Assembly (NCBI RefSeq): GCF_904849725.1
Contig: NC_058520.1
Coordinates: forward strand, 323,093,186-323,157,185
Direction: 5' to 3'
DNA from: Hordeum vulgare subsp. vulgare
Taxonomy: Eukaryota > Streptophyta > Magnoliopsida > Poales > Poaceae
DNA length: 64,000 nucleotides
Shown here: in pieces, positions 33,995-45,204 of the stretch
Layout: each line of letters starts with the position of its first letter
Numbering within the stretch: the first letter of the stretch is position 1
The notes under the pieces: model-generated
What the model saw: only the letters and a program-made list of their open reading frames with translations
Told to the model about the DNA's origin: nothing
The model's database searches: none
Position numbers and translations under genes: made by a program

Positions 33995-35542
33995 TGCTAC
34001 TTCTCAAACAACAACGCCAGAAATTGACACGTTGACGGAGATTGGGCTTGCGTTGGTTTTTCCCTTGAAGAGGAAAGGATGTTGCAACATAGGAGCAGTA
34101 AGTATTTCCCTCAGTTTGAGAACCAAGGTATCGATCCAGAAGGAGGGTCTCGTCAAGTCCAGAGTACCTGAGCAAACACAAACAAGCTTGCACCCAACGC
34201 TTCAAAGGGGTTGTCAATCCCTTCAAGATTGTTTGCAAAGTGAGATCTAAAGGCGGAAAGTGCAATGAAGTAAAAAGTGTAAGGCTAAAAATATGGTGTG
34301 GAGTAGACCCTGGGAGCCATAGTGTTCACTAGAGGCTTCTCTTGAAATAGCAAGTATTACGGTGGTTGAACAAATTACTGTCGGGCAATTGATAGAACGA
34401 CGCAAAGTCATGATGATATCTAAGGCAATGATCTAGCATATAGGCATCACACCCGAGACAAGTAGATCGATACTTTCTGCATCTACTACTATTACTCCAC
34501 ACATCGACCGCTATCCAACATGCATCTAGTGTATTGAGTTCATGACGAACAGAGTAACGCTTTAAGCAAGATGACATGATGTAGAGGGATAATCTCAAAC
34601 CAATGATGAAAACCCCATCTTTTAACCCTTGATGTCAACAACATGATACATGCCTCGCTACCCCTTCTGTCACTGGGTGAGGTCACCGCGCGGTATGAAC
34701 CCAAAACCAAGCACTTCTCCCATTGCAAGAATCATAGATCTAGTTGACCAAACAAAACCCACAACTCGAAGAGAATTACAAGGATATGAAATCATGCATA
34801 AGAGAGATCAGAAGAAACTCAAATAAGATTCATAGATAATCTGATCATAAATCCACAATTCATCGGATCTCGATAAACACACCGCAAAAGAAGATTACAT
34901 CGGATAGATCTCCATGAAGATCATGAATAACTTTGTAGTGAAGATCCAAGAGAGAGAAGAAGCCATCTAGTTACTAGCTATGGACCCGTAGGTCTATGGT
35001 GAACTACTCACGCATCATCGAAGAGGTCATGGTGTTGATGAAGAAGCCTTTCGTGTCCGAATCCCCCCTCCTGCAGGGCACCAGGACGTGCCCCAGATGG
35101 GATCTTGCGGAGATAGAAGATTGCGGTGGCGGAAAAGTGATTATGATGCTCCCCTGATTTTTTGGGAATATTTGGCAATTTATAGGCACAAGATCTAGGT
35201 TAAGGGACCTCCAGGGGGGCCACAAGCCTAGATGGCGCGGCCCCCCTGGCCGCGGGGTGGGGGCTTGTGGGGGCCCCTGGGGCTCTTCTGGCTTGGCCCC
35301 CAAGCTCTCTGATCTTCTTCCGTTCTAGAAAAAATATTTTCGGGGATTTTCTTCCGTTTGGACTCCGTTTCAAAATCTCCTCTGAAAGGGGTCAAAAACA
35401 TGGAAAAAATAGGAACTGGCACTTGGCACTGAATTAATAAGTTAGTCCCAGAAAATAAATAAAAGGCATGCAACACATCCAAAGTTTGACAAGATAATAG
35501 GATGAAACCATCAAAAATTATAGATACGGTGGAGACGTATCA
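33995..35542 (-). repeat. 5' LTR of E2
   Basis: 1548 bp, starting TGCTACTTCTCAAAC and ending ACGTATCA; collinear with 28738-30283. Confidence 0.9.
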
Positions 35543-35549
35543 CCAGTGC

Positions 35550-36043
35550 TCACCTTAAAGTAGGGATACCGTCTTGGGACAGTGTGAATAGTAGGAGTCC
35601 GCCCGGTTGGTGACTTGATGATCTCTCCTTGAGATCCCCTACAAAATAGATCACTTGCTTGAAGTACGTTGAGATGGTCTCCATTGTTCTCCTGAATGTG
35701 TTGTGGATAACTTTGAACCTTTGTATATGACCAAAAACACAAAGGAATATGACCACTTGCTCTTCCACACTGGTGAGGATGCTATCTTCTCGTAGCCACA
35801 TGCTCCTGAAGGTCTGGACAATTCTGGCATATGGTGCTCTTTTCATTCTAAGCATCCACATAGCCTATGTGTCGTTTGCAGCTGTATATGTACTTCAGAT
35901 TGGTGATCCTATCCTGCTACCGGATAAGCATTGGAGCAGAAGTGATGACATGTCTCTCAGCATGATGAACAACTCTCTTGTGATGAACATGAGCCATGCA
36001 TCAATCACACCTATCAGTGTTGCTCCCTCAACTACCAGCCGCA
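35550..36043 (-). pseudogene. PIF/Harbinger transposase, N-terminal exon
   Basis: Minus-strand reading from about 36043 (MNARMRLVVEGATLIGVID) with two stops, then SILTSVEEQVVIFLCVFGH, FKVIHNTFRRTMETISTYF, the conserved N-terminal domain of HARBI1-like plant transposases. A frameshift near 35630 leads to IIKSPTGRTPTIHTVPRRY and PYFK, directly followed by GTGAGC, a splice-donor-like sequence. In relatives YPYFK is followed by (D)CIGAIDGTH, which here is found on the other side of E2, so E2 appears to be in an intron. Confidence 0.75.
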
Positions 36044-36580
36044 TCCTTGCGTTCATAACCTACTCCACATCGAGGGTGCGTTGAACAATGGGGAAATCGA
36101 TCCTATAACTTGCCTAATGGCCTAACAATGTACCTAACAAAGGAGAGAGGGGTGTTGCTTACTCACATCGGAGACGAGCACGATGAAGGGGAGAGGGGAA
36201 ATGGATGAGTCAAGGATGACCGGACAGTGGCCAAATGGAAGGAGAGTAGAAGCTCTTGCTGCCAGATCTGCCATCGTCGCCTCTTGCACATATCTGAGTC
36301 GCCGCCGCTGTGAGTGGTGAGGCTTGAGGGGGGTGAAGCTAGATTTGGTGTCGTGCCGCCGTGCCCAATTTCCATCTCCCGCCATCCCCACTCTCTTTCG
36401 GCTTGCTACCCCGTGTGCGAGCTTGCACCGCACTCAGCCTAGCTCACTAGAAACTCTCGATTCACAGTTCATAGTGAGTCAGGTTATGGGCTTCTTTAAG
36501 CTTCATGCCGATGCGAGCCATCCCACCGTATTCGCAACCAAACACACTTTTCATAGCCCAATTGGACCTGGTTGGGACGG
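36044..36580 (-). other. Harbinger 5' region
   Basis: Upstream of the transposase. A minus ORF at 36134-36433 looks like untranslated leader, not a recognised protein. A second TIR-like CGCAACCAAACACAC lies at 36527-36545. Confidence 0.4.
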
Positions 36581-36602
36581 ATGCGAGCAACCAAATACGT
36601 CC
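36581..36602 (+). repeat. Harbinger right terminal inverted repeat
   Basis: ATGCGAGCAACCAAATACGTCC, inverse of the left end at 17 of 22 positions. Confidence 0.6.
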
Positions 36603-37484
36603 AATGTGTCCTACCAGGAGGGCGATCTGGAAGAATTCCCTGGGTTGAATTGCTTCGGAGATCATTCTCACCATTAATGAATCAACATCGACATGAGAAC
36701 ACTACTAACTTCTTGAAGTCGTTGTCTTTGAGTTGTGCGCCATTCTTTAACTCACATGTCACTCGACCATTGAACTAGGGTGAGCTCTCAAAGCATTTGT
36801 GCTAAAACAATGAATCTTTTACCACAACATAGGTTCAATGTGGATAGCCTAATATTTTTTCTTTTTTGGTTAGTCATTAGTCGATATGTTCGAGAAAAAT
36901 GCTTACAATAATAGTTATCCTTGTATTGGAAAAGAAATATCAAGCTGAGGACACCGTACAAGATTTTTGATACGGGCTCTACATACCAAATAAGGCCAAG
37001 CTAAAGAACAACAACACCAACAACTGCAAAAAGGCCACTTCGGGATGAAGGGATGGCTTTCGTGTCATTCCCTAGACTGTCCTGGGGCAACCAAGCTTAA
37101 CATCATAAGTTTTCCTTTCTTGCACTTTGGACGTTGTTGCTAGTCTTTACTCTGTCCATGGTAGATGAAATGCCAACATATGGAGGCTTGGTAGCCCTAA
37201 AAAAGACACATGGAGGCGTGGTGACACGACATGTTGTGAGTACGACAGTGGTAGATTGAAATCGTGCAATGACTTGACGAGATATAGTCTTAGTCCGGCC
37301 ATGGTTTTGCTCGGATGGTCACCAATGACAAGTCTATACGATGAGCGGTTATGTAGTGTTGACTTGGTTAATGTCTCCTTTGCTCGTGGTTTGTATGATG
37401 CTTCAGTGGGCAACCGACAATAGGGGTTGGTTGATCTATACCATTTGTCAAAACAAAATCGTTTGTAGCAATCAGTTTGGTATA
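36603..37484. other. Unassigned sequence right of the Harbinger
   Basis: No ORF or element end that I can support. It may be the 3' part of element X or older DNA. Confidence 0.3.
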
Positions 37485-37649
37485 CTCCCTCCATTTTGCA
37501 ACCAAGCGCATCCACATTTCCTGATATCTAAGTTCGACCATAAATTTATACAAATTAAGTGGTGTGATTTCTGTTGCAGCCGTAGTAAATGCATGGTCAA
37601 ACTTAGATCTTGAAAAGCGCGGGCGCAGTACATTGTGGAATAGAGGGAG
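37485..37649. mobile_element. Stowaway MITE
   Basis: 165 bp flanked by TA (37483-37484 and 37650-37651). Termini CTCCCTCCATTTTGCAA and TTGTGGAATAGAGGGAG are inverted copies with the Stowaway consensus CTCCCTCC. Non-coding, Tc1/mariner type. Confidence 0.9.
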
Positions 37650-37651
37650 TA

Positions 37652-39378
37652 TCTTATGTAACTCCAAAACTTGTTAAACATTAGGACATAACATAGAATT
37701 AGCATGAAAATATTGTATAATTTTTTTAAAAAATGATCATATTTTAGTGCAGCAAAAGTTTCTGTTTGTGTACCACACATATCAAAACTTACAATTTAAG
37801 CATCCTAAAAGCAAACATAGCACTTTATTTTTATAATACACTAGTTTATACAAGGGTACAATTAGTTTTATGAGAAACTTTCATGAAAAGATTTACTTTG
37901 TTTTCATGAGCATGAACACAAGTGTTCAAGGCCGACCCTGAGTTCTTCAATACATAAATTTTCAATCACTTCTCCTTTTGAAGAAGTTTTAGATTCCCCT
38001 CTTTATATATATTTTTGAAAAGTTTACATGGAACAAACAGAACAAAAATACTCTGTAAATCTTACAGGTTGTCTCCTAGGCAATGCTTTCTCTAAATCCA
38101 TTAAGCTATGTATGCCAACGCTCAAGTAATATTCAACTAGCATCAAGGTACATTAAATCCAATAGTAAAAACTATGCTTTTGGATCTAACAAGTGTGCTC
38201 TTAGTAACATAGAACATGCAACAAGGACATCTAACCCTCTTCATATGCATTGTCACGTCATACAAGAACAAGTCACGATCACAAAGCAAACATCAGTACA
38301 TAGTATAAGCAGCTTCTTACAATTTTATTGTATTAGAAACATAGAGTGGTGGAGACGAGATTCCTCTCTCATAATAATTACAAGTGAGAGCAACAAGCAC
38401 ATTCACATTATAAATAACAATAGCAAATTTGTCTCCATAAGTATTATTCATATGGGCATCATGGCCATAAGTATAGCAACTATCAAGTTCATCAAAAAGG
38501 AACATTTCAAATGAATCCAAGGAATCATATCATTCGTCAACATATCATTTGTTCCTTGGTAAGCATGAAGGAAAATTAAATAATGTATGTGTTAAAGAGT
38601 TACTTTAAATAGAAGGTGGGCATGGGTTAGCAATCCGTTCTTACCCTTTTGTTCAGGATTCTCCTCCTCATCTTTTTCATCTAATGAGCTAACAGTTTCG
38701 ACAATTTGATTTTCCATTGATTCTTGCAAAACATTATTCTCTTCTTGGGCAGCGAACTCATTCTTAATATAATCATTACAATCTTAGTTTTCTTAGCAAT
38801 ATTCCGGTATGGAGAAAATTTCAAAATTTTAAGGAGCATTATCATACTTTTCAAGAGAATAGGCGATTTCATAAGCAACTGTAAAAGCAACAAAATTTTA
38901 AATTCATTCAACGTCATATTAATCATATACGCCATTAGCATAAGAAGTTAATGTATCATTATAATTGTACTCACGTTGGAAGGGAAGGTGTTTAGTATCA
39001 TTGCTAAAGCATGAAGCCGTATCATATCGAGTACACCATTTTTCTAGCAAAGTAATTCAAGATATTTATAGTTCCCCACAAACATCTCCCTTTTCGAAAC
39101 AAAGAGTGTTCTAGAAAGTATTTGTGTCGATCTAGTGTGTCCCCCTTCTCCATTATGACGAGGTTCCAACACAAGGATTCATGGGTTCAAGATTGCCCTT
39201 GCGATTTTGAGTGGTGAAGATTTTAGAGGGTTCCAAAACCTTGGGAGTAATGCTTTTTTTATAATTCATATCCCAAATCCATAACTAAAGACACGAAACA
39301 ACTTAAAACGTAAATTAATTCTCCTTATGAAAAAAACCAAACAAACGCACACAAGACTATTCACCCTACTCTATCCCT
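37652..39378 (-). mobile_element. Internal region of element X (Athila-like)
   Basis: Minus-strand internal sequence between primer site 39379-39396 and the Stowaway. It holds a broken ORF related to that of E2 and, at about 38080 on the minus strand, GCATTGCCTAGGAGACAACC, apparently the counterpart of CGCTTGTTGGGAGGCAACCC in E1 and E2. The remainder is AT-rich and non-coding. The 3' LTR of X is not identified. Confidence 0.5.
38150..38951 (-). pseudogene. Element X ORF, homolog of the E2 unknown ORF
   Basis: Heavily decayed. Frames in order: ENNVLQESMENQIVETVSS with an acidic tail (about 38755-38650); ELDSCYTYGHDAHMNNTYGD and ALTCNYYERG (38520-38317); LFLYDVTMHMKRVRCPCC (about 38275-38220). 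The last two parts match E2 (TCNWYEKG; LFSYKVPMHRKYVRL) in order and spacing. No known domain. Confidence 0.5.
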
Positions 39379-39396
39379 CCCCGACAATGGTGTCAG
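39379..39396 (-). promoter_or_regulatory. Primer-binding site of element X
   Basis: Minus-strand TGACACCATTGTCGGGGA, three or four changes from the tRNA-Asp complement; located just inside an LTR end. It is decayed. Confidence 0.6.
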
Positions 39397-39399
39397 AGA

Positions 39400-40089
39400 A
39401 GAGCTTTATAATCCCCAAGTGCAAGGAATTTTCATAGCACTATCCAATGATGGTTGTGGTAAGTATGGGGTGTCGAACCCACAAAGAGATAAAGATAGGA
39501 TTAATATTCTCTCAGATCCTATGTGCCATTGATACAACCCTACATACACGAAGTGTTTGCTTTACCTAGAAAATAAAACTAGAACCACTTTGAGGGTATG
39601 AAAGGATAGAGTTGCAAAATAACAAGCAACATGTAAACCAAAGTCAGGTTTCTCTAAAAAATACAAATAAACAAAGATAGGGAGTGTGAAAAAGAAATGG
39701 TCGGATGTGCGGAATTGTGCCTATCCAAGTGGCTAAGTTACTAGACCGATCATCGTCATTGTAGTTTTATATGTGGGACATGCCATGACTAACATACTAT
39801 TTGTACTTGGAATCATACATATTTATGATTGGAACTATCAACAAGCATACACGAATACTAACACGTTCATTAAGGTAAACTCAACCATGGCATTAAGATA
39901 TATTGGTACACATCCCATATGCATATCAATTTCTATAGTATGGTGACATAATTCTGCCACTCCTATCACCGTACGTATAGTCCTATCAACATAATACTAA
40001 CCCTAAGGTGTGACCCAGGCACGCACTCATTCGAAGGGCACCAAAGGACATCAATGTAACAACATGCAATTCAAACCAACCATAGCAAT
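39400..40089 (-). repeat. 5' LTR of element X, first part
   Basis: Minus-strand LTR; the end near the primer site includes the ATCCCCAAGTGCAAGG segment familiar to me from cereal Athila-like LTRs. It is cut at 40089 by element C; the last five bases, GCAAT (40085-40089), pair with TCAAT at 60693-60697. The LTR resumes at 60698. Confidence 0.6.
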
Positions 40090-40329
40090 TGATACGTCCA
40101 TTTTGCATCATGTTTTCCTATTTATATTTATTATGTTTTGGATCATTATTTCACTTTATGATGCAATTCTAATGCCTTTTCTCTCTTAATTTGCAAATTT
40201 CATACAAAGTGGGGTATTGCCGACAGCTGGAATTCTGGAGAGGAAAAGGCTATAGAAGATTTGGATATTCTCTCAAACTCGAAATGACCTAAAAACTTAC
40301 GAAGAAATATTTTGTAATATTTCAAAATA
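40090..40329 (+). repeat. 5' LTR of element C, first part
   Basis: TGATACGTCCATTTTGCATC start; aligns with 47346-47590 and with the reverse complement of the solo LTR at 52307-53828. It is broken by the MULE. Confidence 0.7.
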
Positions 40330-40512
40330 GGATTTTTATATATGTGCCCGTGGTTCCTTAGCTCCACTCATTCATCCCCACGCTATTAACTTTTGCTCAC
40401 TTTTCCCGAGTCCCTTGTCCGAAACCCTCACAAATGGTCACATTGGAGGGTGTCGTCGGGTCAAACCATTGACCGTTAACTCTGACGAGTGGGGCCGTGC
40501 TTGAATGTGTCT
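40330..40512 (+). repeat. MULE left terminal inverted repeat
   Basis: From GGATTTTTATATATGTGCCC to about TGACGAGTGGGGCCGTG; inverse of 45015-45195. Confidence 0.7.
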
Positions 40513-40901
40513 CCTGTTGGACCTGACCAGTGGGGCCGTGTTGGACGGTAGCGCTGTTCGACCGTTGGGCCATGGTTTCCTTGGCCTGTTGGGCCGTTGT
40601 ATGAAAGGCATGCGCGCGCCATCACGACAGAAGCTTGCTATGCATGCACGATGTACCCAACTAGCCCTGCCTGCATGCACCGATGCGCGCCACTACGATG
40701 CGCTGACCGAGCCGCTTTCCTGCACGTGAGCCGCCACGGACGGAGCGCTGGTCGCTGCCGCTGGTTCATCTCTTCTTGCACACCACATTGTTTCAACCTT
40801 TTCGATCTACTCACATCGATTCAACGTGGCAATTAAAGTCTAGGGCATACTGATCGATGCGCCGCGTTTGAACGTAGCAAACATGTGGCTGATACCCACC
40901 C

Positions 40902-41441
40902 TTATTTAAACAACCCACTCCTCCACATATTATCCACACATCCATTTGCACCAGCTCCCTTCTCTTCTTCACCCAAATCCAAACTTCCAAGCACTCTCAA
41001 AGTGAGGCAAAGATGGAGTACTACAACCCACCTTGCAGCTGCCATCGACCATGCCAGAGAGGCGGTACCCCACCGGCATCGTTGTGGAGTAAATGCTCAT
41101 CATGTGGATGATTTCACAGAGGAGTGGTGCTAGGGATTTGTCCGAGTGGTTCCTCTATGCAGGCTTCGCCTGTCTCCTGGCAGGTTTGCCGGTGATGTTC
41201 CGACTCGAGGAGCCGCGTCCAAACTCCAGGTCTCCGCTGACGTGGTCATTGCCAACTTCACCAACAAATTTGATATGTACCACCTGCTGGGCAAGGTGTT
41301 CTAGTGTGGGTGCGAGTTCATCGCATTCACATACTACAACATCTTCACGGATCTCGACATAATCTTCTCCACCCGCAGCGTCATCCACGGCCTCCCCTAC
41401 TACCTCGGCAAGAACGACATGGAAGAGGAGCAGTGAAGAGG
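40902..41441 (+). pseudogene. Gene-like fragment inside the MULE
   Basis: A promoter-like TTATTTAAAC (40902-40912) precedes a CT-rich leader and an ATG at 41012 (MEYYNPPCSCHRPCQRG) that stops after 32 codons. A shifted frame from about 41175 reads VSADVVIANFTNKFDMYHLL, then (past a TAG) FIAFTYYNIFTDLDIIFSTR and SVIHGLPYYLGKNDMEEEQ to a stop at about 41436. A poly(A)-signal-like AATAAAAG lies at 41660. The protein family is not recognised. It may be a captured host fragment (Pack-MULE style) or a MULE-family gene. Confidence 0.45.
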
Positions 41442-42714
41442 AGGCAAACGTCGTGAAGCTTGTCTTGCCCTAGGGTGTTAGGGATTTTATATATTTTTAT
41501 ATATTTGTATATTATTTGTTTCCCTAATGTGGACATTTTATCTATGTCGTGTTTTATGTAAGACTATGTTATGCTTGCTACTATTTATATTATGGGTACC
41601 CTTATATTATCCATGTTATGCGTGTGCACTATATTCTAGGCGTGAGCACTGTTAAGTAATAAAAGCTATGCTTTTCCTCAAAAACATTAATTTTGGGGTT
41701 ATATATTTGTTTACTTTTTTAGCAACCATTGTTGACTTTGTAGGTGTAATGTTTTTATCAAAAGGGGTTTCCCCCCACTCCATTTTATTTCCAAAGCACA
41801 ACATAGAGCATCCATACATGTTTTGTTTCTAAGTGCTAGAAGTGCTAAAAGTATCAACCACACATTAAATTGCAATTTTTAAAAACGAAACAGTGTCCTC
41901 AGCGGCTTCAAAACTAATACAGAACAAAAAATCAAAATCAGCGCGTTGATGTCTTGACGAGGCTTTGTAGTTTTTTTAGAAATACGAGGCTTTGTAGGTG
42001 CAACCAAATTCATAAAGAACAAGAAAAAGAGAATCAACGTGTGCACTATATTCTAGGCCTCTTTTATCTTTGTGGGTCTTTGACCGTCAATGCCTTGACC
42101 AGGCCGAACCAGGATTGGTTTCATTTCGCGCAAACGAGTGGGCGAGCATACCTAGCCCCTCGTGGATCACCCAACGATCCAACGGTGCAGAGAAGTCCAT
42201 GTGATCCAACGACGCGGAGACTGCATGCAACTTGGCCCGGAAGTCCTTCTAGAAGACCGTATGTGAGGACTGTTGCTTAGCGCTAGGGTATGATCAGACG
42301 GCTACAGTTCAACGCTAGGGTTTGGAGAGATGCTACGGGGTTTTGAGCCTGTTAGTGGGGTTATCTTAGGTTTGACCAACTTCAAAATGACCTTAACTAA
42401 TTCAAAAAATCAAGAAAATAGGAAACCTTCGTGAATCGTTATTTTATAGGACATAGATACCATAAAAATATAAACTTGGTTTAGGGATATTTTTATGAAA
42501 AAACATTTTTTGAGGTGAGCTACCATTTCCAAGTTCAAATCAACAGAACTAATTGAAAAAATAAAAAATATGGAACTTCCACCCATCATCGTTTGATGTG
42601 ACTGAGTTGCTGGAAAAATAAAAAACTTGGTCTATGGGTATTTTCATGAAAAAACCTTCACAAAACATAGCTATCCTGAACGAGGTTGCATGGGATTCAA
42701 GTTAGCGTTTACGG
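41442..42714. other. Non-coding interior of the MULE
   Basis: AT-rich, no supportable ORF. It contains another GACCAGGCCGAACCAG... segment near 42090-42270 resembling the TIR-proximal sequence. Confidence 0.4.
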
Positions 42715-43527
42715 CTAAGCATGTCATAGTTTTACAAAATGATCTCATATTAAGCATGGACCCTATATTTAACATGCATATGCGTAATATTTGAGAAGGA
42801 TTTGAACTTATTTTTTCATTTTTTAAATTTTAAACTTTTTTTAACGATTTCTATTAAAAATGGTCTTCTTACCCTAACTTCGGAGCTAATCACCATGCCA
42901 TATTTCTCATGACTACGCAGATACATCGGATTGATCATCTAACATGTGTAATAATTCAAAATCATTACACCATCACATCACACAACAATGGATTTAGAAT
43001 GTTGCTTATAATTCAAAAGTTAGTTCAAATTCAAATTTCATGCCTAAGCATGTCATAGTTTTTAAAATGATCTCATATTGGGCATGGACCCTATATTTAA
43101 CATGCATATGCCTAATATTTGAGAAGAATATGAATTTATTTTTTTAATTTTTGAAATTTTAAACAGTTTTGATAATGATTTCTATTAAAAATGCTCTTCT
43201 ACCCTAACTTCGAAGCTCATCACCATGCCATATTTCTCATGACTATGCAGATACATCGAATTGATCATCTAACATGTGTAATAATTCAAAATCATTGCAC
43301 CATCACATGACGGAGCAATGGATTTCGAACATTGCTTATAATTCAAAGGTTAGTACAAATTCAGATTTCATGCTTAAGCATGTCATAGTTTCTCAAAATG
43401 ATCTCATATTGGACATGGACCCTACATTTAACGTGCATATGCCTAATATTTGAGAAGGATTTGAACTTTATTTTTCATTTTGGAAATGTTAATTTTTTTT
43501 AATAATGATTTATATTAAAAATGGTCT
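42715..43527 (+). repeat. 330-bp tandem repeat, about 2.5 copies
   Basis: Units start at 42715, 43044 and 43374 with TAAGCATGTCATAGTTT and share CATGGACCCTATATTTAAC and CTAACATGTGTAATAATTC. The period is 329-330 bp and the third copy is partial. A short (ACATC)n run follows at 43566-43600. Confidence 0.85.
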
Positions 43528-43855
43528 GTGATTTCATTACATCAACAACAAGTGATCGTATTTCTATCACATCACATCACATCACTTCACATCACCCTGC
43601 ATTAATTTAATTAAACATTAATGCCGTCCACCGAGGCAGGCGATAGTTCACAAGTCTGTCATGCATTAACTAAATGGATATCTAACTAAAAACATCAAAA
43701 CTAAAATAAAAACAAGGAGGCGTGCTACCCTAGGCGTCCTCGTTGTCATCGTTGGGGCCGATGAGGTTGATAAGGGTCGGCGCTAGGCCAGCCGAAGGGA
43801 ACGTTGTCTCCTAGGAGGTGGTGAAGTCGTCCGTCAGTGGCTGCACCACCACTAC

Positions 43856-44704
43856 CTAGGCTTCGACATGACGCTCCTCCTCCTCTGCCTCGGTGTCCTT
43901 CTCCCACTCCTCGAGCCGCTTACCCTCTTCACGCTCCGCCTGCACGTGCTGCTATCGCCAGTACTTCACGTAGATCCGCTCCTGCTCTGCTGTCGCCCCC
44001 ATCCAGACGGGTGGCGCGCTCACCCACTCTCGCACCACCCCCTCACATATGTACTCGCGGTGCTTGAGGGCGGTCGATGCTGACTCGAGCCTAGTGGGGA
44101 CGACGGGGCCAGCGGCGGAAGCGGAGAGCGTAATGGCCTCTGCCATCCGCGCTTGGTAAGCCTCCGCCTCCTTCTCTTCATTGCGCCGTTCTTCCTCCTC
44201 GCTTTCATGGAGGGTGATTGCCAGTGCCTCCTGGTATGCGACCTCCGCCTCCTTGTCCTTATGACGCATGACGAGGGGTGGCGGGGTGCGAGCCCGCACG
44301 TCGCAGACGCAACACCGGTGCTGCTCCTCGTGCTCAAACGCAAAGCAAACCTCCCAATCGGGAGAGTTTTCAGCATAAGCCGGGTTGAGTTGCTGCTCAT
44401 GCATGAGCTGCTCCCGCTGGTGCCCCACCTCATCTGCATGCACCCTCACCGACCATGGTACCGCCGGCACTGGGATCCTATTCGGATCCAAGCGCCACCC
44501 ATGTGGCAGGACCACGTCGGGGTAGGGGAGATGGATGCCGTGCTCCCAGTGCCACCTTGCCTCGTGCAGTGGGGCACTAATACACTGCCGAGGCGGATGG
44601 GAAGACGACACAGGGGGTAGAGCGCGCCAAGGGGCAACGGGGGGCTTGCCCTTGTTCTTGTCGGAGCTCGAGCTCGATCCTGAGAAGATGCCGAAGGTGG
44701 CTAC
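43856..44704 (-). pseudogene. Glu/Ala-rich MULE-borne ORF of unknown function
   Basis: Minus-strand frame open from 44704 to a TAG at 43952, and beyond it to 43856. It reads a Ser-rich N-terminus (SGSSSSSDKNKG), HEARWHWEHGIHLPYPDVV, GWRLDPNRIPVPAVPW, SPDWEVCFAFEHEEQHR, then acidic Ala/Glu repeats (EVAYQEALAITLHESEEEE, AYQARMAEAITLS) and REWVSAPPVWMGAT. No normal ATG: the frame begins after a TAG with GTA where Met might be. I recall proteins of this kind as repetitive hypotheticals in wheat, without known function. Confidence 0.55.
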
Positions 44705-45014
44705 TCGCTAGGGTTTGTCGCGGGCGGCCAAGGGTTTGTAGATCCTGCCGGGGGTGGAGGGGGTAGGCTTTGCTTTGGAAGGGTGGAAACTTCTATGGAC
44801 TGGCCATTCCACGGATTTCCACTTGAAGAAGGATGACGACCCAAATATGGGTGGCTCACGACCAGGGACCGCTGCGCGTGCGGATTTACTTTGAGACATG
44901 GGGGTAGTTGGAAGGCCGCCATACATCCCCGAAGTGGACGAGGAAAAAGCGCATGCGCGCCTGTTCGGCGTCCTTGTGGCCTAAAATGGGGCGGGCCAGA
45001 CTCGCTCATCGGGT

Positions 45015-45195
45015 GCAACGGGCAAGATAGTCCAGCACGGTCCCACTTGTTAGTATCTAACGGTCAAACCATTGACCCCGGTGTGACCATTTGTGAGCGT
45101 TTCGGATAAGGGAGTGGGTAAAAGTGGGCAAATGTTAAGAGCACGTGGATGAATGAGTAGAGCTAAGGAACCAGGGGCACATATGTAAACAACCC
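45015..45195 (+). repeat. MULE right terminal inverted repeat
   Basis: Inverse of 40330-40512; ends GCACATATGTAAACAACCC. Confidence 0.7.
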
Positions 45196-45204
45196 TTAAA
45201 AAAT

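Larger units (their letters stand above)
28738..35542 (-). mobile_element. Athila-like element E2, non-autonomous, no gag
   Basis: A complete 6.8-kb minus-strand element with LTRs 33995-35542 (5') and 28738-30283 (3'), primer site, an unknown ORF, a non-coding region and a polypurine tract. Both ends are flanked by a perfect 5-bp duplication CCAGT (28733-28737 and 35543-35547). LTR and non-coding internal sequence are clearly related to E1, but the gag-protease of E1 is replaced by an unrelated ORF. It is inserted in the Harbinger transposase gene. Confidence 0.9.
27062..36602 (-). mobile_element. PIF/Harbinger DNA transposon, interrupted by E2
   Basis: Bounded by imperfect terminal inverted repeats (27062-27083 and 36581-36602, 17 of 22 matching). 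It contains a minus-strand transposase gene whose halves lie at 35550-36043 and 28046-28700, separated by E2 (28738-35542). Without E2 it is about 2.7 kb. A 3-bp target duplication is not clearly visible (TAT left, AAT right). The second, Myb-like ORF typical of autonomous Harbingers was not found. Confidence 0.7.
40330..45195. mobile_element. Mutator-like element (MULE) with long TIRs, no transposase
   Basis: Termini of about 175-185 bp are inverted copies (about 80% by eye): left ATATGTGCCCGTGGTTCCTTAG and right, inverted, ATATGTGCCCCTGGTTCCTTAG, continuing through ACTCATTCATCC and CTCACAAATGGTCACA. Nine-base flanks TTCAAAATA and TTAAAAAAT match at 6 of 9. Inside are a gene-like fragment with TATA (+), a Glu-rich ORF (-), and a 330-bp tandem repeat. 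No MURA-type transposase was found, so it is non-autonomous. Confidence 0.7.

Noticed and set aside
36134..36433. Possible host gene ORF on the minus strand
   Set aside because: Within Harbinger ends, no domain, low-complexity leader-like sequence.
42715..43527. CRISPR-like array
   Set aside because: Tandem 330-bp units without unique spacers; the organism is a plant.
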